This document shows, piece after piece, positions 44,176 through 57,539 of a stretch of 64,000 nt of DNA. Origin of the DNA: Rhipicephalus microplus (lineage: Eukaryota; Arthropoda; Arachnida; Ixodida; Ixodidae). Numbering within the stretch: the first letter of the stretch is position 1; each line of letters begins with the position of its first letter. The position numbers and the translations under genes were made by a program. Where the stretch lies: contig NC_134704.1 of the NCBI RefSeq assembly GCF_043290135.1, forward strand, positions 21,705,001-21,769,000. Direction: 5' to 3'. The notes below the pieces were generated by a model, which worked only from the letters and a program-made list of their open reading frames with translations, did not search any database and had not been told where the DNA came from.

Positions 44176-47100
44176 GAAAACAAAGCGCTTTAGCTGATCT
44201 ATGGTTGAAAGCTCCGGCTAGCAAATGGGAGTCACAGCATTTCAAAAACATGTTTCTCTCTTGTTCGCATATTCATTGTGCTTTGATTTCAACACAAGCC
44301 AGCTCGTCCACTGCGTTTCTGTACATTTATTTCTTGCTTTTTACAAAAAAAAAATGGCATCCGCTCTAGTACCGATTCTATCAGTCCAAACTTCACACCT
44401 TTCAATATTGTGCGCATTCCGTGTACAGACAGGCCGCTCCTCCATTTCTGTCCTTGCTTCTTTCTTTCCACCTCGCATTCTCCCGCTGTAACTGAACTGT
44501 TTGCGTTCTATATTTGACACTTTCCCGACGTTCTGCGGTGCCCCGAGCTTAGTTGGGAAAGGGAGTAAGTGAAGAGGGAGCGGCGGTAGGTGTGGTGCAA
44601 CGCTATCTTTATTTTTTCCCTCACCAATTGATCGACCTGGCCGCGAAAACTAAGAGGGGGGGGGGGGGGGGTGTCGTAAAGACGAAATTAATAAACGGCG
44701 CGGCACGCACGGATGTAGTATAAGATAACAAAAAACAAGAAAAAAAGGAAAAAGCTACGAAAGGACGGAACGAAGCGAAAAAGGCACATATCGCGATAGA
44801 AAGCTCGGTATACGTTGGCGAAGTGAGAGGAGGAGGAAAGCGCCAGAAGAGGGGCATAGTGATTATATTGGGAGAGCCGCCAAAAAGCAATCGATACGCG
44901 CTCTACATTTGGGTCCCCTCGCTCGGTTTAGCGGCGAGACCCCTCGTGTACGACGAAACAAAAGAAAGAAATGGAGGTGCGCCGCTGCAGAGGTCCGTCG
45001 CAGTCGTCCGGACGCCGTTTGGTATACGACCTGGGCCTCCCGATTCCACCAATGAGTCAAACAGTGCCAACCGCGGGGTTCCGTGATGTCCGCAACAGAT
45101 GCTCGCATTCGAATGTGATAGCGTTTGTTTGTGCCACTGTAGTCTTGGTGTTGTTAGTGCACAAATAAAGACTCGCAGATGGAGCTCACCACCGGTCACT
45201 GAAGGCTGGTGTGATTAGCATTCATTGGCTCATAGTACAGACATCATTATCACTAAGCGCAATAAGGAACGGGTACAAAACAGTACTTATGCAATAAGTT
45301 CCATGCATGTAACATCGTGTCTTACAATACTTCAATTGTCCTATCACAAATGTTTTTTTTTTGTCTCACTCTACGCTTTTTTCTTCTCTTGTTTTCATTG
45401 AACTGTGTTCATAAAATATCTGCTTTGTTCACACAATCTGTTAATGCAATTGCACATTGGTTTCGTCCCACTATTAGACAACGGCTAGGAGTATGGCCAG
45501 TGTTCCGTAATGATGATGATGATGTAGATGACGGAAAGACTGGGGAACTTCGCATGCACAAGGGTTTAATTTCAAGCGTAGGTTAGATATACAGCACAAC
45601 ATACAGTCACGTTGCCTACACGTGCGCGGACAATTCCTGTTTCCCAGTTATACATGGCAATTGTGTTTTAAACGTTCGCCGCTGCAACATCCCCGCGTTC
45701 GACATTTCACCCAAGAAGACCTTATCTGCTCAGCTACAATGAAGAGGTACGCGTTTAAATCGCTCCTTCTCAGCTTTCTTTTAGTTTCGTCTTACCCTCT
45801 TTTTTTTTTCGTCCTCTTCGCTGTCTCGCCGTCTTCGATGCACCCGACTAAGAGCGCACCACCCGTACTCCTCGCTCGAGGTTCACTCGTACGGCCCCAT
45901 CGTCCGCTCGCAATTCTATTGCCTCCGGCGTCATTCAGCGTGGAAATAAGCACTGTGAGGTGAATAAATATCCCTGCTTTCGTATTTTTTTTTTTTCAAA
46001 GTCGTCCTCTCAAAAGAACGGAAATCCTCATTCATTTTCGTGAGCGGAGAAGAGCCCGGTCTGCATAGCTTCGCTCTGCTTGTCTCTTTGCCTCCCAGTT
46101 CCTCATAAATCCACCGCTCCTTTCCCTCTTTGGATCATTCCCTTTTTTTATCGTAGTTCCGAAGAATCGAACATCTTGACTCGTGCGGATTGTTCTTTTC
46201 TTGAGATGTCAATTGAGTACTGCACGCCAACTTAAGCGCGGGGCCTCACTTGAAAGCCGTGGAGCGCGAGTTGAGTTTAGCTCACTAGAGTTCTATGTTT
46301 TTCTTGCTTTTATTTTGCTTTTTTTTCTGGGTTTCTTGGCTTGTGCTCTCTTTTTTTGTTATATATTAGGATCTCGGAGATGTACAATTTTTAGCTCGAG
46401 CTTTGCAAACGCATATAACTTTTAGTTAGTAAGGCAGTTATTGAACTCGTAGTATTTGAGTATATCTTTTTTTCTTCGTTATTGTGCTCTACAGACAATA
46501 AAAAACAAGAAATGAACTAATACGGCCGTTTGTAAAGGTAGGACCCTGTTTTGCTGAACAAGCTTAAATATTGTGTGCCAGAGCGCCTGTAGAGAAACAG
46601 CTCACTACAAGACAGTAATTTATGCGATATGTATTGCCAAGGCAGCAAGAACGCTCCATTGTTTCCACTGTGCTTCTGGGTGTTCTTGATGTCATGGGAT
46701 CATAAGGGTCATGATACGGCTGATGTTTCTGTTCATAGAGCTCACTGCCTTATAATAAATGCTTCAATCATTCTGCAAAGACTTCCAGTAGACGGATTTA
46801 TTATTTATTTCTTTTTTTTACAAAACCTGATTGCTCCCCAGTTTCTCGATGATAGTATTCGCACCAACCTCTTCGTTGATTTACCTAGATATTCTGGAAT
46901 TCGCATTGCAATATTGTTGTGCAAAGAGAGCAGCTCTGCTATTTTTTTATTGTTTATACGCGTATTTATCTCACGGGCATTGTGCTATTCCATTGAGTGT
47001 AATTTAGACTTGTTGAGGACTTTGAAACAAAGCATACCAGTCTTGAGAAAGCTAACACGTTTTCGAGGATGCCTACCTTTTGTTTTCATGCGTACTGTTT

Positions 47101-48835
47101 TCTTTATATATTTATCCTATTAAAAAGTTACCTTTTTATTTATGTTTTTCTCTTCATATTTCAGGGTAAACGTGTAGCTCTTGTTGTCAGCGAATGAAGG
47201 TAACTACAATCTTCTTTTGTTTTGTTTTGTAAAAAAATAAGACGCATTCTTTTCCAGACATCTATAGATCCAGCGAATTCGAGGTACAATATTGATCTCA
47301 GAAGTATTGAAACCGTGAAATGTGGTAGTGTTGTTCGGACTCTCCGAAGTCTCTTGGACCGTACTTCGCAACGACAAGGCTAAGCATGCAAAATGCTCAT
47401 TCCGTTTGCAGTTGGCGTTTCAAGAACCAAATGTTGGCTAACCATCAACACTACAGGAGTATTCGCTTTCTCGCTCTTTTTACTTTTTTTCCTTTTCGAA
47501 ACTACTCAGACAGACCTTCGACTGTCTGAGTAGCTGAGCGAAGACACCCGGAGCTACTTTCAGCACAGCGTTGCACCCTGCCGCATCGCGAACGTGTCGG
47601 CCTGATGAAGCGATTCGCACAGAATTTCATCACCGGCAACCACCGCAGTTGTGGTTCCACGCGCTTGCAGACTGACGCAGTCTCGACAGCGATGCCGCGA
47701 AACCACTCGCACCTACGCTTTGCTTGGCCGTGTCCTTGTAGAACTTTGTCGTGACGGGCAAAGGTGAACTGTGTAACATAAAATTACTGCTTTGTGTGTG
47801 TGTGTGTGTGGGCGTCCTTTCATTTGTGTTGCTGCTAACTTGCAAGTTACGCTGTCAATCCACTACAACCAGTGTCCAAAAAGATGTGTTGAATGGTGCA
47901 AAAAGACGAGTTCGGGAAAAGGAAGTTACACGTAATAGGGGCTACTCTTGTCTTTGCTGTTTTGCACTATTCAACAAATCAACATGCCGCTTTACCATTC
48001 AGACAAACTCGTCGACTTCGTGAGCTTAAAGGAGACGCTGGGGAATAACCCTACACGACAGTATCGGGCATTTCAAACGTGTCCGAAAGTATTTGAAACA
48101 AAAAAGTTTCCCTTTCCCTCGCGACATCTTGATTTGCAATACTGAGCTCACTAAAATGATTCAACACTACTGCGACTACATAAGCACTTACAGGTAGGAA
48201 GGCAATATTTGTAGCATTTATTTCTGCCGCTTTACCTTCACTTTCAGTTAGATTTTTAAAAGTTTTGTCGGGTATGATCCGTCTACCTATCCCAAATCAG
48301 GACACATTGAAAGTTCTCGCCTGGTTCTATCAACAATGAACTTATCCGTTTCTCACAGGCAAACTTAACGTCTGTTCATGGCAAAAGAAAAAGTTAACGT
48401 GAATAGTAATGAGCCGTCCAAAATGCCTGAAATGGAAAGTGAGACTTGTTCCGAAATCACGTTCAGTAGTGCTGCAAAGATACATTAGCTGAAAGAAAAG
48501 TAGATTGCGAAATATCGCATCGAGAAAGAACACGGGGCGACTCTTAGGGTGGCCCTTGTCTGCACATATGCGACTGCAACGCTGACCCTCGGTAACAACC
48601 GTTATAAGTAGGACAGGTAACGTTTCTTCCAGATTTGCACTCCAAAGCTTTTCGTGATCAGAATGATCAGACATTAGTGCGTAATGAACAGTCAGTCGTA
48701 TTACTTGACCTTGTACGTGAACTCTTGCGCAACTGTCTGTTGATCTACACTCGTCATCTTGCTGTCGTTCTGCGTGAACACTGAAAAAGCAGGTGTGTTG
48801 TCTCCCTTTCTAGCATCGGTTGTACACGTCATCAC
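44176..48835. other. Unannotated stretch
   Basis: No gene is recognised. It contains a run of about 18 G at 44,655-44,672, a short GATGATGATGATG run near 45,510, T-rich stretches at 45,350-46,340, and a short (TG)n at 47,795-47,810. A 164-aa plus-strand frame (46,629-47,123) is hydrophobic and has no recognised domain. Confidence 0.35.
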
Positions 48836-48837
48836 AG

Positions 48838-49035
48838 CTTAGACGACTAAGATGTGAGGCTGCTAAGCTCAACGACGTGGGTTCGATTTCAACCAATGGT
48901 GACCAAATTTCTATGGAGGCGAAATGAGAGATAATTCGTAAAACAGTTTAATCTGAACGTTGACGAACCTCAACTGACCAAAACTAGGGCGACCTTTCTC
49001 AATACGGTATGACTCGTAATCGTATCGTAGTGTTG
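48838..49035 (+). mobile_element. Strongly diverged Ruka-like SINE
   Basis: The head AGGCTGCTAAGCTCAACGAC with B box GTGGGTTCGATTTC is followed by TTTCTATGGAGGCGAAATG. GAACGTTGACGAACCTCAAC and ACTAGGGCGACCTTTCTC then line up with Ruka landmarks, as does GACTCGTAATCGTAT. An old copy. Confidence 0.6.
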
Positions 49036-51740
49036 TCACTTAATTTTACCCTGGAATGTAATCTTAACACATATTGCGCCAGTTGTATTTAGTATAACAT
49101 GCCTCGTCACCGATGCAAAACCAACTAACTCAACTAATATTTTTTTCTTCAGTATTTGCAAACGCGTCCTAGTTACAGCTTCACATTTGAGATAGTGGAA
49201 ATCGACGTGTTGAGAACGCCAGACTGTGCGATACCAGCATGCGAGAGTCTACTGTGCTCTCCGTAAAAGCTCGAAGTGACGTTACTTTAGCAGAAACGTC
49301 AATTGTGGCGTGCTTGATAGAGACTCAACTCACTGCCGTCTCTGGCTCTGGTTATAGCGTTGCCGGCGAACCAGTGAGTAGAGCATAGCTGCACGGCATT
49401 TAGTTATTCTCCCCCAACCCCTTCCTCCGTACGCCCAGTAACACGAGCGAACGAAGAAATAGCCACGCCTTCACATGTAAGAACAACGCAACAGAAACGC
49501 GAAGAACACAAACAACGCTTGTGTGTCAGTGGCGTGACCAGAGGCGGGGGAGGGGGTTAGTTTGCTGCCCGAAAATGTTCTTTTTTGCATGCGTATATAC
49601 ATGTATACCCACACACACGTGATGTAACACGTGACGTCTGCGCTGGGATTACGTGATCCGGTACTGTTGAGTCCCAAATATTTGCCGACTTCGACTAATC
49701 GCGCCAGGGTGCACCGGAGAGCACAAGTATTACGACGATTGGACAATACAGCGCTCAAAAGTTCCCGCCAGTGCAATTCGTTGAAGATGCCAATAGACTC
49801 GCCTCTACCAGCGTCGTTTGAGTACAGAGCGTTCCTTTCAAAGGCTCAGCCGTAAACGATTCGGCTCCGTTCAAGAGTTTATTCCTGCCAAAGCCAGCAA
49901 CGTTGTGGTTGGGGGAGCGCACACAGTATAGGCTTCGAAGCACGCGTTCGCGCTGGTCGCTTGGAGGCCACCGCCGAGCGTTCGATACACCATTCGGGCG
50001 CGGAAATGCGGTGCCCGTGTGCAGCGATCGATGCGAAATGTCACGTACAGCAGCAAAACCTTCCCCCATCCTCCTCTTTTCAACCCTCCCCACCGCCTTC
50101 CGTCGATCGAGAACAGGCGAAGAACAAAAGAAGCGAAACGAACAACGGCGTCGTTGCAAGGACGCCGCCGATGACACTCGCCCGTATAGTGTGCGTTGCC
50201 CTTGTTTTCTCCCCCGTTGCGCACTGTGTGTTCTTTGTATTCTCCTTCTTATTCTGCTTTCCTTACCGAGACACGGTTCGCGGGGTACGTAGGAAATAGG
50301 GCGTGTGTGTGGAAGAACGGAGGGGAGGGCTTGGAAGACGGACACCTCGCGGGACGCTTTATCGCCGGCTCTTATAAGACACAAAGGCTTGATGCTTGGG
50401 ACATGGAGCTCGTTTAGAGAGTGCTTCCGTCGATCGCGTCTGCGCGTAGCTCCGAAACGATTGCGCCTCACTCGGCGCGACATGACAGCGCCCCTTCTAT
50501 GGCGTGTCTCGAAATTCCGGCGAACGACGAGTAAGCTTCCGCTACGTAAATACCGACTGCAATATAACGGTGCTCGAATGAGTAACCTAGTGCCTGTATA
50601 CCGATAGGCCTGTTCGCCAACCCTCTTTCACTTTCGTCGAAAATTGTTAGCACGTTACACTCTGTAACACTACAGCGAAACACTGCTGCAGGTAATGCCT
50701 CAAATTGTATAGTCGGGGACTAGACTTCTTATAAGCCATAATGAGCCACAGTGTGAGCGACGCTCGTCACGTGTTCTCGACGTTCTAAGTCAGTTCCGAC
50801 GTTCCTCGCCACTTCACTGAAGCTTTTCAGCAGTTCAGGGGTTATGCATTGCCTCTGAGATCGACCGACCTCCGATTAAGCAACAGTAATGCGGTGACGT
50901 CGTCACGGGACTTCTCGTGATGGCGTCATGCGGTGGCTTGGTGACGTAATTATTGCATCGTAAATTTTTGAAGTTGGTCACGTCAGTTTTTGTACCACTT
51001 GATTTGCTTGCTATGTTTCGCTCATGGACTGCTCAGAGAGGCGCATAATTAAGACTTGCTCCTGAAATTAATCCGCCAAACATCGTCTGAAATGTTCTTA
51101 TCTGTGCATTGGCCGTATCGTCATCATCAAGGTGATCTTCCCAAGGCTATTGTCCTTTTTATTTTTAATTTGATAAGGCTTTCTTAAGTTTGTTGTGATT
51201 GAAGATAATCCGTCATAATTCCTTCACCTTCACAACACGAGCATCATTTCTTTACCTCTCTTGCTGTCGTATCTCCTTACAACGTTGAGAAGCTTGAAAG
51301 AAATTAGGGTTAACGTCTACCTCAATAAAATTCTAACTTATATCCCCCTCCCCCATCTCTATCTGTTTTATTTCGTTCTTGCATGTATGTAGTCTGTAGA
51401 CCTGTTACCAAAAGAAAAAAAAACTGCTGATTCACTAGTACAGATCATGCGCATTGTTATAAGCAGAGTTTCCCAAAGAAATGCAGTTTTCCGAAGGAGT
51501 CTTCGGTTAAGGCGCTCCACGATGTTACGTCGCTACTCTTAATTAAACACTCTCTGTGAAGCTTGGTGGCGTTAGTACAGCCGCTGAAATTCCTAATAGC
51601 AAAGTATATCATGACAGTGGTGCGACTGTGGGAACGCGCAAGCCATATGTTGGGCTAACCTGATTTCTGTGACTCATAGGCGTTTACGATTATCAAAGCT
51701 TTCCGACATTACCACCTCTTCCAAAACTGGGCCGGGAATT
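49036..51740. other. Unannotated stretch with a CpG-rich block
   Basis: 49,860-50,620 is CpG-rich. Overlapping frames occur here on both strands, the longest 242 aa on the minus strand (49,755-50,483), arginine-rich and without motifs. Such frames arise easily in CpG-rich DNA, so I do not call a gene. A promoter-associated region is possible. Confidence 0.3.
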
Positions 51741-51912
51741 ATGATGGGGATGATAATGATGCTGATGACGACGACGACGACGATGATGATGATCATCACC
51801 ATCATCATGATGATAATGATGATATGGTGATGATGATAATGATGATGATAGTTGTGGTGGTGATGATTATGATGATGATGATGATTATGATGATGATGAT
51901 GATGATGATGAC
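51741..51912. repeat. Imperfect (GAT/ATG)n microsatellite
   Basis: GATGAT, GACGAC and GATAAT variants over 170 bp. Confidence 0.93.
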
Positions 51913-53365
51913 CTATATGTATGGCTCACACCCACTTGGGCGGATTGGTCAAGAAACGAAGAATTATCAGAACACGTCTTTCTTTCTCTTGGGGCGACTA
52001 CTCAGGGGTACAGCCCCAGGGGTGATTTCTTCGCCGTTCAGGTTTATATCGCTGCGACTAAAATTATATCTTGCTAAATTCTGTGCGCATGGCATATTTC
52101 ATTATTGCCAATTGACACTTAGGGTCAACAATTAATTAACTAGCGGTTCTAGGAAATACAGAACACAGAAAATATGCGAAGAGTTCCCATTCTACTCGGC
52201 CGATTCCCTCCAATGGGTGTGTGTCCAGTGCGGAGGTCAAGAAAAAAAAAAGACAGAGTGCGCTTATTTACACATTTATTAGCCTAGCTGTTGCCTTCAT
52301 GTTTAGAGGACCACTGTTGTGTAGTGGGATTTACCTTGTGGCAAATACCAGTTTATGATGCCCACAAAAACTCGGCAAAGAACAGCTTCGCCTTTAGAAA
52401 CACACGAGGTGGTTATGCCACTGGAAATATCTATGCCGCAGTCCAGCGCGGAGCATCAACTAATCTTTCGGTCGAGACATAAGCAGCCGCAAAATTAAGC
52501 ACCCATAATTACGGTACCGTGAATCAATGTGCTTCTGACTACCATTGTATCCTACGTAAAAGCGAGTGGCCTAGCGGCATCTACGTCCGTGTTCATATCC
52601 ACGAAATGTAATAGACGCCGAAAGCAAGGCGTCTTGCACATCGTCACGACGCATTTCGCTTACGTCATTCCGTGGAGGCGCACCCAAGTTCGGGCGAGGA
52701 AGGGCTCCAGTGGCGAGAATGCAGAGAAAGCTAAGACAACCGTACGATAACAACGTTGGAAGTAGAGGGGATGTTTTGTATTTTCTGGTCATGACTCTTT
52801 GCCAAAGAAAGAATAAGGGAAATACATTAAAAGAGAGCGAGTTACGGAGAAGAGAGCTGCTATTCTTTACTCGAATTTAATAAGAACGGAAAGGCAGGAG
52901 CCGCTATCTGTAGAGTGCCGGGCGTGCCCGACGGCGAAGGCGAAGTCATGGAAAGTGAGCCCGACAGCGGAGAGCACCGCACGCACCAGCGCGCCACCAC
53001 CACCCCTTCTCTCTCTCTATATATATATATTTCTTTTCCTTTTCGTTCTTGCTCACAGGCGCCATAGAAACGGCGCGCTATACCAAACCATCGCTTCGCC
53101 CCAGAGGAAAGGAGAAATGAAAGCGCCTAGTAAACACGCCAGCTCCAAAAAACGGCGTGACGCCGCCTCTGCGACCGCGACGCCACGCAATGCCCTGGCT
53201 GGTGTCTGGGTGCATGACGAAAAAGTAAAAAAAAAACGAAAAAAGAAACGAAACCAGGAAAGCGAGTACGTACGTACATGCAAGAATGCACGTGTTTTGT
53301 ACCGGCTTGTGCGTGTACTTTGTAGATATGTCGGGGCGCATGATTAAAAGGTGCGTGTTTTTACG
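51913..53365. other. Unannotated stretch
   Basis: Nothing is recognised beyond a short (CT)n(TA)n run at 53,010-53,032. Frames are 130 aa or less, without motifs. Confidence 0.35.
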
Positions 53366-53369
53366 TATT

Positions 53370-53602
53370 TAGATAACATGTGGAATTCTACGTCCCTAAG
53401 CCAGATATGATTATGAGTGGCGCCGTAGCGCAGGGCTCCGCGAATTTCGACCAGTTGGCGTTCACTAACCTGCATTCACATCATGCTGTGCGCGGGCTTC
53501 TACTATTTCACTGCCACCGAAATGCCACGGCCGGTATCGAACCCGCGACCTTCGGGTCAGCACCCCAGCACCATATACACACTGATCCACCGTGGCAGAC
53601 AG
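53370..53602 (-). mobile_element. Ruka-type SINE, variant subfamily
   Basis: On the minus strand the head starts TGCCACGGTGGATCAGTGTG and has GGTCGCGGGTTCGATACC as B box. ATGCCACGGC's complement and GCATTTCGGTGGCAGTGAAA replace the usual GGAGGCGAAA block. GAACGCCAACTGGTCGAAAT, GCGGAGCCCTGCGCTACGGC and CTCATAATCATATCTGGCTT then match the Ruka body in order. The altered middle suggests a subfamily. The head touches the (TATG)n array on its right. Confidence 0.82.
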
Positions 53603-53973
53603 TATGTATGTATGTATGTATGTATGTATGTATGTATGTATGTATGTATGTATGCATGTGTGTATGTATGTATGTGTGTTGTGTATGTATGTATGTATGT
53701 ATGTATGTATGTATGTATGTATGTATGTATGTATGAATGTATGTATGTATGTATGTATGTATGTATGTATGTATGTATGTATGTATGTATGTATGTATGT
53801 ATGTATGCATATATGTATGTGTATGTGTATGTATGTATAAATGTATGTGTGTTGTGTATGTATGTATGTATGTATGTATGTATGTGTGTTGTGTATGTAT
53901 GTATGTATGTATGTATGTATGTATGTATGTATGTATGTATGTATGTATGTATGTATGTATGTATGTATGTATG
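53602..53973. repeat. (TATG)n array with GTGT interruptions
   Basis: About 370 bp of ATGT units broken by TGTGTGTTGTG variants that recur three times, so local duplication of larger blocks has occurred. The open frames are artefacts. Confidence 0.95.
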
Positions 53974-54084
53974 TAGAATGTCTTTTGTCAAGTGGATCTT
54001 CATGCATGCGTGCATCAACTTGACTTTGTGTTGTATTCGTGCTCACGTTTACGCATGTGAGTGCTTAGGTGTGTCCATCGGTGC

Positions 54085-54884
54085 TTGCGTTTTTAGGGGC
54101 GAAGCTCCTTAAACCGGCACCCATTCGTCCCTCGTAGTAGTAGTAGTGGTCGTAGTGTGTAACCAGTCTTAGATTTTGACCTCAAAGGTGGTGCCGGTGG
54201 GAGATTTCTTCTGTGCGTTGTTGAACAATAAAAAAAATCGCAGCGTGCGCGTTAACTAAAAGCCGAATTCTCCTGTCTCTCATTACCTCTTAGCCGCCAT
54301 TGGCATGTACATTGAGCACTATCTGACAAAAAAGGGTTGCTACGTTATACTCGCTGGGTGTAACCTCCTTGGTTTTAGAAAGTTTTAGCGAGCGTTGGGC
54401 CGCTGTGCCATGAAAACAGTGAACTAGTATATACCATGAACTCGAGGTGGTTAAAGGTGGGAAGAAGACACGAAGTGCAAGCCGTAAGAAAGTGTGCGTG
54501 TGCCTCCTCTCGTTCAGTCCTTGGAATGTCCGCTGGATGACGGTGCTTCTATATGAGGAATATGTTATGAAAAGGTGCGAGATGGTAGTACTTGGAGTGT
54601 TGAATAGGTGGACGAACGGACACACAGACAGATGCATAGACGGACGCACGGATGGCTGCACGGATGGATGGACGCATGGACGGAAGCAGGAGCGGATGCA
54701 TGGACGGACGCACAGATGGACGTGCGGACGCACGAACAGACGCGCGCACGGAGGGGCGTATGGACGCACGGGTGGCCACACAGACGCACGCATGGACGGA
54801 TGGAAGCAAGAACGAATGGACGGACGGATGCTTCGCCCCACTATCCATCATTCACTCCGTGGATATGCTGCCATTTTTTTTTTG
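54085..54884 (-). mobile_element. GGGGCGAAGC-ended element, copy 5
   Basis: The most complete single-body copy. It begins TTTTTAGGGGCGAAGCTCC at 54,090, has the internal inverted repeat around 54,250-54,330 and the body. The GGACGGAC-type minisatellite lies at 54,605-54,830. It ends GCTTCGCCCC (54,831-54,840), CATTCACTCCGTGGATATGC and a T-run. A (GTA)n/(TAG)n stretch near 54,137-54,148 replaces single units in other copies. Confidence 0.8.
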
Positions 54885-57535
54885 CATCTCTTTATGATTT
54901 CGAGTTAAATGTACAGTTTGTCGTTTGAAATGGCTCTCACTGACGTCATTACTATGGTATATATAAAAGGGTAATGTTTTATGCGATGTCACTGTTTAGT
55001 GAGATCGCATAACGCTCCGCACGCTGTGGCACTCGATTTGAATCCGCAATGGCCTGCTACTTAATCATCAATTAATGTCTCTTCCCACGCTCATTTTATA
55101 CCCTTGTATTTCTACCGCTCCGCGCGTTAATGATGTTCCCTCTGGCAAAATTCACAATCCCACCCTCCTTATTGATGACTGCGGAGTGAGCCCGCTATTT
55201 GGTGGCCCATTTTCTCGTCAGTATAGTGCCTTACTGTATCGCAAAACAGTGACGTAGGCAGAAATTTTCATGTGGAGTTTCAGTAACACTTTACGTATGT
55301 TCATGCGCGTGTATATACACAAAGCAAAAATGAAATATCAGGGAGGGGGAGGGTTAATGTGACCCCTCCCCCCCTTACTCCCGACGGCAAGCCTGCCTTG
55401 AAATGTGGAAAAAAATTGAGAGTAATGATACAGACCCGGTTCACCGTAAATTGTTCTCCCTGTGATTCCCTGGCTAGATTTCTAATCCTAGAACTGAACG
55501 AGATCTTAGTGTCACGCGTGGCGGACGTGGATAACCAAATAATAAAGGTAAAGCTCAATTTATAAAATGGTGTTGCTACTCCCATGACAGTACGGTAAAA
55601 GCAACGCCAACGGGGAATCGTTGTGATCACCGGCACGTCTGTTACGCGCATCTTTTTGGAAAGCATGCAACAATGATTATAACAATTCCACTCTCAAACA
55701 TTGCATTCGTTTACGTTCCTTGCCATCTGTTTCAAGACTTGACCCATTTTTTTGTTTTTTTAATTAGCGGATAAACAAGACTAAGTGGTAAACAAACTTG
55801 GAACAGCGCTTCTTCGGGAAATTGTCCAAACGTACTTTTTAGGGGGCGTTTACCACTTGTGACGAAAAAAAAGTCTGCCTCCAGCACCTCCTTGTATGTC
55901 TTATCAGCTAAGCATGCTGGATTTTCGCTCAATAGCCCTATATCGTCACACGTTTAAATTTTCTTGAAAATGTTTATAGGGAATTTCACTCTTACGATCA
56001 TTCTCCAAAATTGATTGACACATGACTGATCAGCGCATAACATAGCATTTTCATTTCGAAACTAACGTAACCTATATGGTAACACTGGTGTATGAAGGTG
56101 ACTGATCAGTACTACACAATTTCAGTACCTATTAAGCAGGCGTGCTGCGCTGTACCACCGACAACGCTCACAGCAACCAACTCATTCATAACATTGCAAT
56201 CAGATAGCAGGACGTTCAATCCGCTACGCAGTACTGCGAATGTTCAATTAATCCACTTTGATGAGAAAGTGCACAATAGTGCACTCACATACGTCCAACA
56301 CTGCCAAAGCTTTGACAGTGTATCCTGAGTTGTCTGACGCTTGACGCAATCAAGTGTTGGCCAAAGTTAGCCCATTACGCATGGGATGTTTGTGTAACAA
56401 TAATCAATCGAGCGGAAGATGAACATGCAATGAATTATTGATTAATCGATTGATTGCTCTGGCGATGAAAAAATTGCTGCATGGTTATTTCTTTTTTCAT
56501 TCATTGCTTCAATCTGGCATTCTGTTTGGTCATATGTTTCATATAATTTTCGGAATCCTTCGACGCTTTTCTTTTCGCTTCTTGAAAAAGCTCGGACATG
56601 CACATCGCCCGTTTAATTCATCTTGAGAAGAATAACTATGCCCAAATGTGATTTGTATAGCATCAGTAATCAATAGCAAGTTACGTGTGAAGATTTTGTA
56701 GAGTGCTTCTTTTTAAGCCTGCCGGAAGCCACACCTAGGTTTACTTAGGCCGTGTTGATACACTTTCTGACTTTGCATCACAAATTTTCGGAGAAAAAAA
56801 TCATGTGCCATGTTCACTTTCCATTAGCAAAGGCTAAACGTCCAGTCAGATAAAATACTATCATACTTCACTACTCGATTTACATTTACCGGCATTTTGA
56901 CTATACTCGACTGATCGAAGGACAAAGCGAAAATTCGTTGTTGGTAGCTGTAACATGTTTTTTAGGTCGTTTCAAGCATTATTCATTTTAGTCTCCAGCG
57001 CACTGGTGTCCTCTAAATATCTTCGTAGACTCACGTTCACGTGCGATCTCCATGATATAAATTCTCGTTGTTAGGGTTTCCCTTAAATCAAGCTGACAAG
57101 TAGCTTACACAAACGCTAGGAAGGATAGCAGTTAACGCTCCCCCGCAACATTGAGGTCATGTTGTTCACTAAAAAGCGTGACGCTGTCAAACCGTGTGTG
57201 GCAAAAGGAATAGAAGAGCCCAGCGCGGACGGCCGCTAGCGACAGTCGATTGTCTGTTTTGTCGTTCTACACTTTTACATAAATCATATCGGATTACTAA
57301 CGCGTCTATTGGCGTGTTAGTGAAACATCGTTGCCAAGAGAAATTGCACCGAGGCAGCCTTCTAGAAAATTTTCAAAGAAATATGTATTCCTTTTTTGTT
57401 TACTTTTACTGCTCTTAAAATGAGTTTCGCGTGTATACGATTGAGTAACACGAGTGATTTATCGCGAGAGAAGACAGTATTCTGCGAAGCTCGGCTGGGC
57501 CGCTTGCGAAATCAATGAAACGCGAGGCGTGTGAC
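54885..57535. other. Unannotated stretch
   Basis: AT-rich. Frames are 121 aa or less with no motifs. Confidence 0.35.
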
Positions 57536-57539
57536 TCAC

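Noticed and set aside
46629..47123. 164-aa hydrophobic plus-strand frame
   Set aside because: T-rich DNA gives apparent membrane segments. There is no conserved motif and no second supporting exon.
49755..50483. 242-aa minus-strand frame
   Set aside because: CpG-rich DNA with overlapping open frames on both strands, no domain, biased arginine composition.
53465..54112. IHTY/MYVC frames of 150-209 aa
   Set aside because: Translation of the (TATG)n array, including SINE flanks.
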